A stretch of DNA of 64,000 bases. It comes from Odontocerum albicorne. Its lineage: Eukaryota; Arthropoda; Insecta; Trichoptera; Odontoceridae. This document shows positions 43,140 to 54,187 of the stretch, piece by piece (position 1 is the stretch's first letter; every line of letters starts with the position of its first letter). Location: contig OX463862.1 of NCBI GenBank assembly GCA_949825065.1, positions 16,363,592 through 16,427,591 on the forward strand. Reading direction: 5' to 3'. A model generated the notes under the pieces. It worked only from the letters and a program-made list of their open reading frames with translations, was not told where the DNA came from and ran no database searches. Made by a program: the position numbers and the translations under genes.

Positions 43140-43850
43140 GATGTCACCATTGTATGTAATGACTTTTTAAAAACAAAATTGGACCACGAAAAACTACGCT
43201 TTAATAAGGCTCATTTGAAATGTTCTTTAAACAAAACAAAAAAGTTTTCAGACTTTGATCCGGCTTCTATCCATAGAAATACGTCCAAATTTCCACTCTT
43301 AACCAATGTTTATAATGATTACAAACACACTTAAGACCCAAGCACCACTCTGGGTTCAAGACATCACAATCAATATGTACAGATTCAATCTATTCGGATA
43401 CAAGCTACGTGATCAGCATGCTGGCCAGCGACACATGCGTTATTATAAATCGATTCGTGGTCTGTCAGGAATAATTGTACACAATGTATTAACATTTGTG
43501 TGATAGATCACTTTCTTGATAGTTCTGTGAGAGTAAACAACGTTTTTATGGCAACTGAAAGCTTCCATATCTAGACCATAAATTGTTAATTATGCCACGC
43601 GGCTCCCAATGTTAAGACAAGTAGGCAAGTGTTCTGGATCCTGTACAGCCCCACAATCACATTTAATGTTATTGTGTTTTCGTTCAAGATCTATCCTTGT
43701 TTATCTTAGATATGGTTACCCTTAATAGGAGTCTTTATATTTCATGCGTTTAACACCGGGCTTTCTTCTGCCCTCCGTCAGCTTACCAAAGAGGACATTT
43801 CTTAGGAGTCTAAAATCAGGCATACCTGTATATAGTAGATATAAAAAAAA
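43140..43850. other. mostly unassigned; protein-like frame to 43334
   Basis: After the SINE a plus frame continues FLKTKLDHEKLRFNKAHLKC and ends YNDYKHT at 43334. The lysine-rich composition could be an exon or chance. No acceptor AG with a pyrimidine tract was seen. The rest shows nothing supported. Confidence 0.3.
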
Positions 43851-43852
43851 GT

Positions 43853-43945
43853 TTCAACACTTTCATTGTATACTGTACCTGGCAGGCTTATTGCTACGGG
43901 GCAATCTCTTCTTACCAACTTGAAATATGTTACAGAGGGGTTAAG
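43853..43945 (-). mobile_element. SINE-B tail fragment
   Basis: CACTTTCATTGTATACTGTA, GGCTTATTGCTACGGGGCAA and ATGTTACAGAGGGG follow the inverse tail order. Confidence 0.6.
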
Positions 43946-44084
43946 TTACAGCTTTTGAATCGGGAATATGTTAATTCAGAGAGGAATAGAACTTGGAAGT
44001 AAATTTCGTTTTAATCGAATCAATTTATTTTCCGAATTGACCAGATAGGGGCGGGATACTATAGTATAATACGGCTTTTGCCGT

Positions 44085-44520
44085 TGGTGGTTCTATGACG
44101 TGGAATAATCTCCCTTTAAGTTCAAGAGATACAGGTGGCTAGTGCAGATTTAGGAAGCACTTGAAGACAACATTTTTTGGGAGGTCTAATAAAACTTTAA
44201 GATTACATATGAGCATTACACGTAACATATACTCGTACACTACACTCCAGCTAAATCCGAGTGTGTTTTTTTTTATTTCATCTTGTCTTGGTGTTTCCAG
44301 TAGTTTTCTTACCAAATATATGTTTTAAACACACGCGGATGTCGGGAAATACATAATCTAATGGCCGCTGCTACCACCTTCATATCCTTACACTTAATTT
44401 ACATGTATTTATAATATTTTGAAAATCTCAATAATCGTGAATTCGAACTCCGAGTAAGAGCGCCTTTTAGAAAAGTCGAAACTTTCTAAACTGCACTATA
44501 TTACGTGTCTTTTTATTGTT
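44085..44520 (+). mobile_element. LINE-K 3' end, copy 3
   Basis: The coding end is TWNNLPLSSRDTGG, then FRKHLKTTFFGRSNKTL after a frameshift. TTTAGGAAGCACTTGAAG and CACACGCGGATGTCGGGAAA are shared with the other copies. A TACTCGTA octamer at 44230 is missing at the equivalent place near 2248. Confidence 0.6.
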
Positions 44521-44529
44521 ATCATTAAG

Positions 44530-44652
44530 TGAATACCAGACTTAAATACTTGTAGGTTAGAACCCTTTTTTAAAAAAGGTTTCTAACAGAAATCAAACCC
44601 GCAATCCCCGAGACAGCGTCTTGTCTTATCAACTAAGTCACGGGAGTTTTCC
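44530..44652 (-). mobile_element. SINE-B head fragment
   Basis: The inverse B box (GAAATCAAACCCGCAATCCC) and inverse A box (GTCTTATCAACTAAGTCACG) are present, and the tail is missing. Confidence 0.6.
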
Positions 44653-44659
44653 ATATTAA

Positions 44660-45205
44660 ATACAAAGTAAAATAAATACAATACAAAAACAACAGAGATA
44701 AAATCTGACTTAAGATAAATTGTTTATTCTTAGTAATTTCATTGTTTATATACAAATAACATTTTGTATGTATCGTGTACCTTGTAGATTTTACATCGAA
44801 GCCAATATTGCATACATCTTCTTACGTCAGACAAACGACCTCTTGAAACGTCCACAAATATCATGTATCACCTAAATTGCCCTTCTGATACCCATTTCTC
44901 AGCAACGTTAGAGTGGGTGTCGTTACTCGGTGGTCACCACAAATGGCCAACAGCCACAGTTACGGAGGTGATGGATGTCTTCCACCTGGTATCTTAGTCA
45001 CCGCAACAGCATTTGTTAGTTGACCAATGGCTGGACACTGCGATCTGTATCTGTACTCCGTAAAAGGATAAGAACCGGAAGAAGTGGATAAGATCTAGCG
45101 GTAGAGCTAAAATTATAGGGATCAAAGTTTTAATTATTTATTTACACACTTCATTTATTTATGGCCACAAACCCCACAAAGACGGACAATCACCCGAACA
45201 TTATT
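44660..45205. other. no recognisable gene
   Basis: 44880-45060 is slightly GC-richer, with no frame or splice pair that could be supported. Confidence 0.35.
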
Positions 45206-45214
45206 TTTCATCTA

Positions 45215-45519
45215 AAGTGAGATATCATCAATCAAAAGAAAAGGTAGGGATTGTGCAGAGGAAAGGAAAAGAAAAATCAGGAATGAAACACGTTATTTTA
45301 CTGACTAGAGATTAAGAGTTTTTTCAGTCGCTTCTTAAAGCATGCCAAGGACGGAACGAGTCTTATATTGGTTTGTAGCTGATTCCAGAGTCTCACTGCA
45401 TGGACAATAAAGGACGACGTAAAAAAGAGGAGCGGTGAACTGGAAAAGCCAATAAACAATCTTTGTTTGAACGTAGCGTTAATCCATGATTGGAAAGACG
45501 CTGAAAATTGGAAAGACAC
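45215..45519 (-). pseudogene. LINE-J ORF2 C-terminus, copy 2
   Basis: The minus frame 45519-45298 ends a LINE ORF: FTSSFIVHAVRLWNQLQTNI, RLVPSLACFKKRLKKLL and stop. +LWN.L...IR...SL..FK.+LK is the usual end of CR1/jockey-type ORF2 proteins. The 3' UTR to about 45215 matches 25319-25440. Confidence 0.7.
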
Positions 45520-45649
45520 TTCATTGTATTCTTATCAAAGATGTTGTTCTAAACGTATACAGGTACAGGGAAGTACGCAATATTAATATTGAAAAAATCC
45601 TATTAATGGTCACAGTCTTCACCTTCCTATCCTGCGCTCAACTTATATA

Positions 45650-46455
45650 TTGGGTGTTAACATAATTTGTGTCCGTTTTTTTTTTCAATTTAAAAATGAG
45701 CACCAAAAGTAAAACAAAATCGTAAAGGTTATACGTCATTCGAAAGAAAATTTTCTGCTCTACAAGATATTGTGTTTGCTTTTACGGTACATGTATTATT
45801 TTATTTGATTACAAGCCCTCAAAATAGAATGTCAAGTAGACAAAAGTGAGCATTTCCGACACCCTTCTGTTCGCGTTCAATCGAGGGAATAAAGCTGCCA
45901 AAGCTGCTCGCGAAGATCCTATGAATGAAAGGACCGCTCGTCGATGGTTTTTGCGTTTCAAAGACGGTAATTTCGACCTGAAAGACATGGAGCGTTCCGG
46001 ACGACCAGTGGACTTCGATGAGGACCGCTTAAACCATACCATCGAGCTACGCGTGGCCACAAGCAAAGGTTCCTTTACCGCATCATTACTGGTGATGAAA
46101 AATTTTTTGAAAATGGTGATGAAAAATGTTTGAAGGGGATGTTCATGAATAATATGGTTTAAACGGTCCTCACCGAATTCCACTGGTCGTCCGGAACGCT
46201 CCATGTCTTTCAGATCGATATTACCGTCTTTGAAACGCAAAAACCATCGACGAGCTGTACTTTAATTCATAGCATCTTCACCGTACACTTCGCAAAAATC
46301 GCGAGCAGCTTTATTTCCTCGATTGAACGCGAACAGGAGGTGTCGAAAATGCTCACTTTCGTCTACTTGACATTCCATTTTGAAGGCTTGTAATCAAATA
46401 AAATAATATATGTAACGTAAAAGCAAACACAATATCTTGGGGAGCACAAAATTCA
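45650..46455. mobile_element. mariner-3 inverted duplication (copy 2)
   Basis: The left half is on the plus strand, from TA (45648) and TTGGGTGTTAACATAATTTG through an N-terminal transposase region (TARRWFLRFKDGNFDLKDME, FDEDRLNHTI). It then passes a deletion to a scrap with RIITGDEKF, the first catalytic aspartate region. From about 46140 the same N-terminal half follows on the minus strand (FGEDRLNHIIHEHPLQ) out to its 5' leader, decaying at about 46455 without a terminal repeat. A fold-back arrangement of one transposon end. Confidence 0.8.
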
Positions 46456-46459
46456 ACAT

Positions 46460-47035
46460 TGATTTAAAAATGTTCATGATCAGCAAAATTTCTAAAAAAT
46501 ACGCACATCTATGGACTGACCAGATACACTAGTATAAAGCAGTCATATATCATAAATGTTATATTAAAAAATCCCGCCATTAAATATTTCACCAAAAAAG
46601 AGCATTTAAATTTGAAACATAAATATTACAAAGGATTCCCTGATTCGTAGATACAAAATGACAATCATCAATCCTCGAAAATTATGGAAAAATGCCTTAT
46701 ACATAATACGCCTTCGCTACAATTAGGCAACGATTTAAGATAAGAGATATTTAAGTCAATTTTCTAATATATCTCCACAAGAAGTGACATTATGTCATCG
46801 GAATAAATACACTTGATTGTTCCCGATCCAAGGTCGAGAGAAGACACCTTCAGCAATATGCTAATGAGGTCTGGCGTGCCTTTGAAAGTCACCCGGCTCA
46901 TCCACCCGACCATATTGGGTCTGGGTCAAGATGGTTTGTCTAATAATTTCTGTCAAAATTGTAAGGATGAATAATGAAGATTCAAGAATACATCGACGCT
47001 TCTGAAATCTGATCTCATCTAGCTACTGGAATATG
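46460..47035. other. no recognisable gene
   Basis: AT-rich, with no supported frame or repeat. Confidence 0.4.
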
Positions 47036-47039
47036 AACT

Positions 47040-47710
47040 ATGTATATTTTATTATTTAATCTAATGCGATTATCATTAATCGGAGTAGCAAAAGCTCATC
47101 CATCATCGATGATGATCCAAACTATTTTGAATTTGTATCAAAACTTTATTAAATTGTATGAGAGACGCGAAGAGACAAATCTGAGAATGAATGCTGCGAA
47201 ATCTAAAGTCATGGTGATATAAAAGTGTGAAAGGAAAAGTGAATGCGATACATTGGTGAACAATGAAAATTGGAACAAGTTAAGGAATTATGCTATTTGG
47301 GTAGTATTTTATTCAGATGATGGAAGAGTTACGACGGATTACAAAGTCATGGTGATTAGAAAAATTAATGCGATATATTGGCGAACAAGGAGGATTGGAA
47401 CAAGTTAAGGAATTTTGGTATTTAAGTACTATTTTATTCAGATGATGGAAGAGTTACGACGGATTACAAAGTCATGGTGATTGGAAAAGTAAATGCGATA
47501 TATTGGCGAACAAGGAGAATTGGAACAAGTTAAGAAATTTTATTTGGGTAGTATTTTTTCAGATGACGGAACAGTCAAGGATACCTAAGAGCTTGTATAG
47601 ATAGGAAACACAGTCAATAGGGCACTAAAACATATGTAATAACATCGGAAAATATCGAAATATGCTAAGATGACAGTCTACAACAGTAATTTAGTAACAA
47701 TTTTGATGTA
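47040..47710 (+). pseudogene. LINE-A RT-region remnant
   Basis: LYERREETNLRMNAAKSKVM (about 47150-47215) is the RT motif D region, in which LINEs have GL+.N..KSKVM. The following YLGS-type strand is reduced to LRNYAIWVVFYSDDGRV and is tandemly repeated (see 47208). The element is interrupted at 47711 by another LINE-A copy and resumes at about 47918. Confidence 0.7.
47208..47580. repeat. tandem triplication inside LINE-A
   Basis: Three units start GTCATGGTGAT at 47208, 47346 and 47471 (138, 125 and about 110 bp), each containing ATTGGAACAAGTTAAG and CAGATGATGGAAGAGTTACG-like sequence. Confidence 0.9.
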
Positions 47711-47903
47711 CATACATACATACTAACACGCTACTTCCCTATCGAGGCAGGCAGAGGACAAAACGCCATACTTTCCTAACTCGACACATCCTTAGCCTCT
47801 TCCATATCCATAGACCTTTTCATACAATATCTACGATTTATTTGACTTTCTATTTTTCTTGACTTTCTTCTTTTTCAGAATACCATTCACTTGATCCAAC
47901 CAT
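47711..47903 (-). mobile_element. LINE-A copy nested in LINE-A, with 14 bp target duplication
   Basis: A minus-strand 3' end beginning (in forward reading) CATACATACATACTAACACG, the inverse of the TATG tail. It is bounded by the exact repeat ACAATTTTGATGTA at 47697-47710 and 47904-47917. The insertion is 5'-truncated to 193 bp. It fixes the 3' end and tail of the family. Confidence 0.9.
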
Positions 47904-47917
47904 ACAATTTTGATGTA

Positions 47918-48355
47918 TAGAATTGAAACGTAGACATGGAAAAAGACTGAAAGAAATCGAATAATTGTTGTAATTCATGCACAAAGAAGAATACTTTATG
48001 ACAGAATACGGAATGAAGTGATCAGGAATAAATGTGAACTTAAGGCTGATGTGTCCACTAACATGAAGAAATACACTGTGAAACGGTTTATACATGTAGA
48101 ACGAATGAATGAAGAAAGACTAACAACACAAATATAGTGCAAATGTGAGTGGAAGGCGTGGTAGAAGAAGATCAAAGAAAGTATGATCGAGCAAATGATA
48201 TTTTGCAAGAAGAAGAAAACATAGAAAGTCAGAGCAATCGAAGGGAATGATAAGATGTATGGATGTAGAAGAGGCGAAGATGTGTGTCGAGACATGAAAT
48301 TCTTAATATATGTCCTCGCTGCCTACCCCGACAGGAAAACGGCGTAATGGTGTGT
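47918..48355 (+). mobile_element. LINE-A 3' part, continuation
   Basis: It resumes after the nested copy with GAAACGTAGACATGGAAAAA, continues through GGAATGAAGTGATCAGGAAT and ATGAAGAAAGACTAACAACA, and ends CTGCCTACCCCGACAGG and GGCGTAATGGTGTGTATG. Frame is broken at several points. Confidence 0.8.
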
Positions 48356-48359
48356 ATGC

Positions 48360-48950
48360 ATAATTTACTATCTTGTTTAATCTATGCTGGAAATAGATTT
48401 TAAATTCAATATTTTCTCAAATATTCTCTAAACAATACAATAATCAAATTTGATGCAATACGACAAATTTATACTAAAGTATTTATCAGTCACGCAAACT
48501 GAAATTGTCTCGAATCATACGAGCACGTCTGCAAAATGAATCACTCCAAACTATAAAATGATATTACAAACAAGTATGGTTGTGTAGGCAAGTGTTTCCG
48601 AATAACCACACATGGCGAGAACCGATGAATTTTATTTCATAATTATAAATTTTATTACGAAACACAAACATGATTCAACGCCCATTATTAAGGTAATTTT
48701 GTTTGGTACAAGAGCTCCAGATGTTCTAAATAAATTCGTTACAAGAGTCATGCATGGCACACAAAGAAAAAAATGTTTGGAGTTTTAGGATTAATATAGG
48801 ACATTATGTACATTGTTGAATATTGCGAAATCATGTGGAAGTGTGAAACGAAAAGTGAGTGCGATATATGGGTGAACAATAAAAAAGATTGAAGCAAGTT
48901 AACGAATTCTGTTATTTGAATAGTATTTTATCAGATAATGGAAGAATTAA
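48360..48950. other. mostly unassigned
   Basis: 48830-48950 resembles the LINE-A segment repeated at 47208 (AAAAGTGAGTGCGATATATG; TTTTATCAGATAATGGAAGA). The rest has nothing supported. Confidence 0.4.
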
Positions 48951-48957
48951 GAAACAT

Positions 48958-49115
48958 ATTATATTTATTTATTTTACACATGACAAGAAATAAACATAAT
49001 TTGTGAAAAAAATAACAGGTAACCTAATTTGGACACAAAATTTTAATGGATCTGGGTTTGTTGCCTTTCATTTGTCGTGTTCCCAGTATACGAGTACTAG
49101 GCATTTGCCTTTTCT
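48958..49115. repeat. dispersed repeat, also at 5440-5605
   Basis: It shares TTTTACACATGACAAGAAAT and GGTTTGTTGCCTTTCATTTG with the first copy. It carries a TACGAGTA at 49089 that the first copy lacks. Confidence 0.65.
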
Positions 49116-49122
49116 GTAAATA

Positions 49123-49650
49123 AAGGGTTTTTAAAATTGAGCGTTTTTTTTTATTAAAACACACAATTTGCTTTGATTTTATTGGTCATTGAAGTATAAT
49201 GTATGACATTAAACAAAAAAAAACAATATCCGCCAAATGTCCACCTCTTGCAGCTCCACAGATGTCCACCCTTTTGTCAACATTTTCGATGACATTTTGG
49301 CATAATTGCGGTTCCAACTCACCAATAACGCGAATATTTTCGCCCTTCAGCTCAGGAATTGATTGGGGGTCATTCTTATAGACCCGACTTTTCACATTAC
49401 CCCTGAGAAAATAGTCCAACGGTGTCAGATCACATGATCTTGGTGGCCGATTAACATCACCGTTTCCGGAGATTACAATACATAAAATAGTTCAACAATT
49501 TGAACGCGTTGTTGTATTGTATACGATTCCATTTTTATAATTGTCATACTATATTACACTTCTCAAATGTCACAACAGTCAGGCAAGTTCGCGTCGCCAT
49601 CTGTGTTTTATCCAAGAATTAAAAAAAAACCGCTCAATTTGAAAGACTCT
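49123..49650 (-). mobile_element. internally deleted mariner-like element, copy 2
   Basis: TA-flanked ends AAGGGTTTTTAAAATTGAGC and, inverted, AAGAGTCTTTCAAATTGAGC. The minus strand has the same N-terminal start (MESYTIQQRVQIV) and the same join to NGDVNRPPRSCDLTPL and DYFLRGNVKSRVYKNDPQ, ending GGHLADIVFFCL. The shared breakpoint with 1489-2044 shows descent from one deleted founder. Confidence 0.85.
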
Positions 49651-49744
49651 TTATATATATCGAACGACGTAAAGCGGTAGAAAACAGTGTCAATTAAACA
49701 TATATACTGAAAGCTGACAGTATAAAAATGTGATAAAATAGTCC

Positions 49745-49895
49745 ACAGTAGAATTTAAGTATCAGTTTTGATGCATTTGAGTGAAACGTGGACACGGAAA
49801 AAGATTGAGAAAAAGTCGGATAAATGCGTGCACTGAGTAGAATGACACACGTGGAGTGAAATTTATAAAATGATACGTATTAATAACTATTTTAT
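49745..49895 (+). mobile_element. LINE-A fragment
   Basis: TATCAGTTTTGATGCATTTG and GTGAAACGTGGACACGGAAA match the family upstream of the AATGAAGTGATT block. Confidence 0.5.
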
Positions 49896-49896
49896 T

Positions 49897-50036
49897 GTAA
49901 ATTGTTTGACGAAACACTGTTTATTCTACTTTATAAAGTAGAATGAACAGTGTTTGGCTAAACACTTTATTCCACTTTATAAAGTGGAATGAACAGTGTT
50001 TGACTAAACAAATTACAATGTCTTTAAACTTCCACA
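49897..50036. repeat. hairpin repeat family, double hairpin
   Basis: AACACTGTTTATTCTACTTT folds on AAAGTAGAATGAACAGTGTT. Then a second hairpin uses TTTATTCCACTTT and AAAGTGGAATGAACAG. It ends with CAAATTACAATGTCTTTAAA and a CTTCCACAA block. Confidence 0.8.
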
Positions 50037-50039
50037 ATT

Positions 50040-50215
50040 TTGGATCCAACAATACTACCCTGGGTTTCCCTCTCACACGCCTTCCACTCACATTTGCACT
50101 ATATACTTGTTTTATTGGTATTTCTTCATTCATTCGTTACACGTATCCAAACCATCTCAAAGATCAATATTTCATCTTACTCAACACACCAGCCTTAAGT
50201 TCGCTCAAACCGAAC
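50040..50215 (-). mobile_element. LINE-A fragment
   Basis: Forward GGTTTCCCTCTCACACGCCT and TCATTCATTCGTTACACGTA are the inverse of the GGCGTG..GAGG and GTAGAACGAATGAATGA blocks. The 3' terminus is absent. Confidence 0.65.
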
Positions 50216-50745
50216 CGTATCAAAATCGGCTAAGATGAAAGTACGAGTACACAACAGTTTTTTTTAGTAACAACTCGTATGGGAGTAAAACGTGGATGTG
50301 GAAGAATATCGAAAAGAAAGGAATAAATGCAGCAGAAATGCGTACACTTAAAGAAGAATACTTTGGTTGATAATGGTATGACAAAATAAGGATTTAAGTG
50401 ATAAGGGATTAATGTTAACTAAAAGCTAATTGTGTGTGTTGAGTAAAATGAAGAAGAGCACTCTGAGATGGGTTGGGCATGTAGAACGAATGAATGAAGA
50501 AATACTAAACAAATTTATAGTGTAAATGTGATTGGAAGGCATGTTAGAGAAATACCAAAAAAACTATGGTTGGATCAAGTGAATTATATTTTGTAAGAAG
50601 GTATTGTTAAGTCAGAGAAATCGAGTTATGAGAAGGTGTATGGCTGTGCAAGAGCCGAAGAATGTGCGTTAAGATAGGATAGTCTAGCGCTATGTCCTCT
50701 CTGCCTACCCTTACAGGGAAATGGCGTGATGTTATGTATGAAATC
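50216..50745 (+). mobile_element. LINE-A 3' part
   Basis: It runs from AAACGTGGATGTGGAAGAAT through GAGCACTCTGAGATGGGTTG and GAACGAATGAATGAAGAAAT to CCTCTCTGCCTACCC and GGCGTGATGTTATGTATG. It is one of the longest copies, but stops and frameshifts break the frame. A TACGAGTA at 50242 is absent from the equivalent site near 47683. Confidence 0.8.
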
Positions 50746-50789
50746 ATCATCACGGAAGCATCATGAAAGTTCACAATAGTGCGAACATT

Positions 50790-51090
50790 AATGTATGGAA
50801 GTGAATGTGGAAAATGAATGGAAAGATCCGACTAAACTGTGTGTATTGATATAACAGAATAATAAAATATAATTATTAGGGATGAATGAGAGCTAAAAAC
50901 TGATCATGTTGGAGGTGGTTTGGACATATTGAACGAATGGGTGATAAAATAGTGACTAAACACATTTACAATGCAAGCATGAATGAGTAGGAGTCGTGGT
51001 AGAGGACAAGCGAGAAAAAGATGCTTCGTGATCGTTTCCAACAGTATATTAGTGCTAACATTGATGTATGGGAATGAAACGTGGTTAAAT
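50790..51090 (+). mobile_element. LINE-A relative, diverged
   Basis: ATTATTAGGGATGAATGAGA, TGGTTTGGACATATTGAACG and GTCGTGGTAGAGGACAAGCG keep the family order with much divergence. Confidence 0.55.
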
Positions 51091-51113
51091 GCGGTGGAAA
51101 TATATTTTAACAA

Positions 51114-51162
51114 CATGCCCTAGTTGGTAAGATACCTATCTTACAGCCCAGGGATTGAATGT
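51114..51162 (+). mobile_element. SINE-B head fragment
   Basis: CCCTAGTTGGTAAGATACCT (A box) and TTACAGCCCAGGGATTGAAT. It is cut before the B box. Confidence 0.45.
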
Positions 51163-51639
51163 AAATTATTACTAGTGAATGTACATCTTCACTTAAGTAA
51201 TTAGTCAATGATGAAATATTCATTCGATTGAAAATAATAAATCCATATTCACTAGCAATTGTATATCCTCTGTCTCTAGTATATGTTATCTTTGACTAAC
51301 TGGGATTGAATGCACGCTTCACTTAAATTTGATCAAATTTTATTTTCATAAATTAAAATGGCATGACAATCCGAAGACCACCCCTGACATAGTTAAAGCG
51401 GATCTCACAGAAAAAAATACAAATATTTAGCAACGTATTTTTGCGAAGTAAATCATTTTTTGCAAAACAGTTTTATTACCGTGCGGGCCTCTGTTATGTA
51501 TTTATCTGGTATGATTATTTTTTGAGTAGCACTTAATATGAAATACCATCAACATTACATCAGTTGCATTTACTTTTCAATTAGTCAATATTTATATGCT
51601 GTTTCGTGTACCGAATACAGTCATATCCTATGTTACAGC

Positions 51640-51800
51640 GCTTCAAAGATACGAAAATCTTTCAGTTGCTTCTCAACAGAGAATTTTGTATCTTGGAAGC
51701 ATGCTCAAATTGTATGGCGGAGTTAAGCGCGATATTGAAAGAAGAGTAACGACAGGCAATAGAGTAAATGATGGGTCATAAAATGTCATTGCAATAATTG
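51640..51800 (+). pseudogene. LINE RT-region scrap
   Basis: The plus frame reads RILYLGSMLKLYGGVKRDIE then RRVTTGNRVNDGS and stop. F.YLGS.L...G....DI..RI is the RT thumb-side strand common to LINE-A-like elements. Confidence 0.55.
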
Positions 51801-51809
51801 AATTTTAAT

Positions 51810-52075
51810 TTATAAATCCATTCTGGAGTTTATAAATCAAAATGCAACGACTGTTCATATTTTTGTACAGGCAAGACCAAAATAATCTATGAAAAAAAGA
51901 GTTCGGGAATATTTGAGATGTCTCATTAACAATATTTTTTCGGAGTTCGCTAACCGGAAAAATAACATTCGTTTCATATCGATCATGATTTGCGGATTCT
52001 GCACACGAGCCGGGAGGGTCTGCAGCTGGACAACTTGGAAATTCGCGGGATTAAAAAAAGCGTTAAATTAAGTCT
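51810..52075. other. no recognisable feature
   Basis: 51960-52045 is slightly GC-richer (CGAGCCGGGAGGGTCTGCAG). No frame is supported. Confidence 0.35.
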
Positions 52076-52080
52076 CAATA

Positions 52081-52447
52081 TTATGAACAGTCCCTCCAAC
52101 GTTGAATATCGCCTGAGAGTAAGGTATATTTGTCCCCGGAAGCCCGAAAAAGATCCCCAACGCTCCTTATACTAGTCCAATCACGTATATTGCGAAGCCA
52201 GGAGATTTGCCTCCTGCCAACACCTCTTCGACTCTCTATTTTGCCTTGGATGATCAGGTGCAGTAATTTGTACTTTGCTCCTCTAAGTACATGACCCAAA
52301 TAGGACACCTTTAGGATTTTAATATTTGTCAGAAACTCTCTATCAACTTTGGCTCTTTGAAGAACCTTCGTGTTGCTGACCATATTCGTCCAGAGTATCC
52401 GTAGCATTCTCCGGTGCATCCACATTTCGAATGCTTCCAGTCATGAC
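52081..52447 (-). pseudogene. LINE-M ORF2 C-terminus
   Basis: The minus frame reads LEAFEMWMHRRMLRILWTNM, VSNTKVLQRAKVDREFL, VSYLGHVLRGAKYKLLHLII, QGKIESRRGVGRRQISWLRN and IRDWTSI. This is the well-known tail of RTE-style insect LINE proteins. One stop lies just before LEAFEM. Confidence 0.75.
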
Positions 52448-52756
52448 ACCACAAAGTGAAATAAACGTCTTATATAAGATTCAAGAAGAAAAAAGGTTAT
52501 AAAATGTGTTTATCGAACTGAGCATTTCATAAGTAGAGCTGGCTGCTCATAATGAAATTTAGGCCACAACCACAAGGGTTAGCAAGCGAGTGGACGTGGT
52601 AGAAATAAGATAAATTCGGTAGAAGGGAATGTGTAGAAAAACAATGTATGGCAAAATAAGGATTGAGAATATTAAGAAATAATGCTGATTGAAAGAAGAT
52701 GCAGTACTTAAAAGTAAGAAAGAAACATTCTCGTTGAAACTCAATCAATATTTATG

Positions 52757-52872
52757 AAAAAAAGTTTCAGTCATGTTTTTACTTAAGGCCTTTTATTACT
52801 TTCTGGATGGCTGGACTATATTGCGAAATGACAATAAATGAGCCAGGTTGAATTATATACAATCCAATATTA
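52757..52872 (+). mobile_element. SINE-B tail fragment
   Basis: GTTTTTACTTAAGGCCTTTT, TTTCTGGATGGCTGGA, GACAATAAATGAGCCAGG and a decayed terminus lie just before the AT microsatellite. Confidence 0.6.
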
Positions 52873-52893
52873 TCAAATGAATAAATAGAATAA

Positions 52894-53045
<152 letters not shown>

Positions 53046-53049
53046 ACAT

Positions 53050-53570
53050 ATATACAAATATAAGTAGCGAAATAATTAAAAAAAAAAAAAAAACGTTTTT
53101 CCTTAGTCTCGTGAAACTTCAAAACAGTGCTTCAACTTACGGCGATTTTCGAATTATGGAGCCTCCTTAGTAGTTAAGTTGAAGCAACTACGGGGTATAA
53201 CTGTTGGCAAAAAAATAAATCCGAATAGTCTATGCGAAATTTGGAGCTCCCACGATAAGCTTGTCTGAAATGAATGATCGACATTGTTTTCCGGTGAAAG
53301 CCATTGCGATTATTTGCGAGTCACCCTTCATTTAAATTTTATAAGAAACCAGTTTTGATAGCGCATTTCAAGATATTATTTATCTCACATTAAGTTCAAT
53401 CGCAACACAAATACATTTTAAATTATCAAACCAATTTTGTATCTTCAGTAGGATATAGACAAAAGTATTGTTTACTAAGGTCACGACAAATGATTAGCAA
53501 CAAACCAAGATGCACATAATTTGAGTGTCCATTTGAAATTGCGGCGTTGTATTTGTCAGTCTTGTTTTAT
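53050..53570. other. no gene; small inverted repeat near 53131-53185
   Basis: GCTTCAACTTAC and its inverse GTTAAGTTGAAGC bracket 30 bp. A splice-like pair on the minus strand here encloses only stop-containing frames. Confidence 0.4.
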
Positions 53571-53574
53571 CCTT

Positions 53575-53840
53575 AAATTATTTATTATTATGAAGTGGAT
53601 TGAGAGGAGCCGAATAATTGCTGTAGAAATGCGTACCTTGAGACGAACACATGAAATGACAATGTAAGACAGAATACGGAATGAAGTGATTAGGGATGAA
53701 TGGGAACTGAAGGCTGATGTGTTGAGTAAGATGAAGAAAGGCACGCTGATAAATCAAATGATTAGGAATGAATGGGAACTGAAGGCTGGTGTGTTGAGTA
53801 AGATGAAGAAGAGCACGCTGATAAATGAAGTGATTAGGGA
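53575..53840 (+). mobile_element. LINE-A fragment with 72 bp tandem duplication
   Basis: GAATACGGAATGAAGTGATT and GGGAACTGAAGGCTGATGTG are followed by a second unit starting at 53760 and a third beginning at 53832. The 72 bp period equals 24 codons, so the duplication keeps frame. Confidence 0.8.
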
Positions 53841-53864
53841 TATTGTAACAAGAGTCTTGTTTGT

Positions 53865-53945
53865 GGTCCCTGATGATGAGGTGAAAATCTTGAAACCGGT
53901 AGGGTTACACCGCTACATAAAGTAGAATAAACCGTTTGATAAAAA
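53865..53945 (+). repeat. hairpin repeat family with GAAACCGG phrase
   Basis: CCTGATGATGAGGTGAAAAT, CTTGAAACCGGTAGGG and AAGTAGAATAAACCGTTTGA. It provides the sequence upstream of the block seen at 42195 and 42651. The core resembles CUGANGA-stem-GAAA. Confidence 0.65.
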
Positions 53946-54187
53946 AAAATGATCATAACAATGAATGCGATATCATTATGTTGTAAGAATTTCAGATCAA
54001 AGTATAAAAATAATAATTTTGACATATTATTTCGTCCTTTGCCATAACACTTTTTTGAAAATAGTTTTTTGCATTATATTTTGCTATAATCTTAGTACTT
54101 TACTCGTAAGAGACAAAATTAGCACTATAAGATATATAAAAAACTAGGTTTGGTTAATACATTACATGCATTTTCTAGCTTTTCGGA

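Noticed and set aside
25319..46455. LINE-J next to mariner-3 at two loci (25.3-26.1 kb and 45.2-46.5 kb) as a segmental duplication
   Set aside because: The sequence between LINE and mariner differs, and mariner orientation and structure differ, so proximity is probably coincidence.
53131..53215. Splice-like acceptor and GTAAGTTG donor on the minus strand
   Set aside because: All three frames between them contain stops, and the segment is a small inverted repeat.
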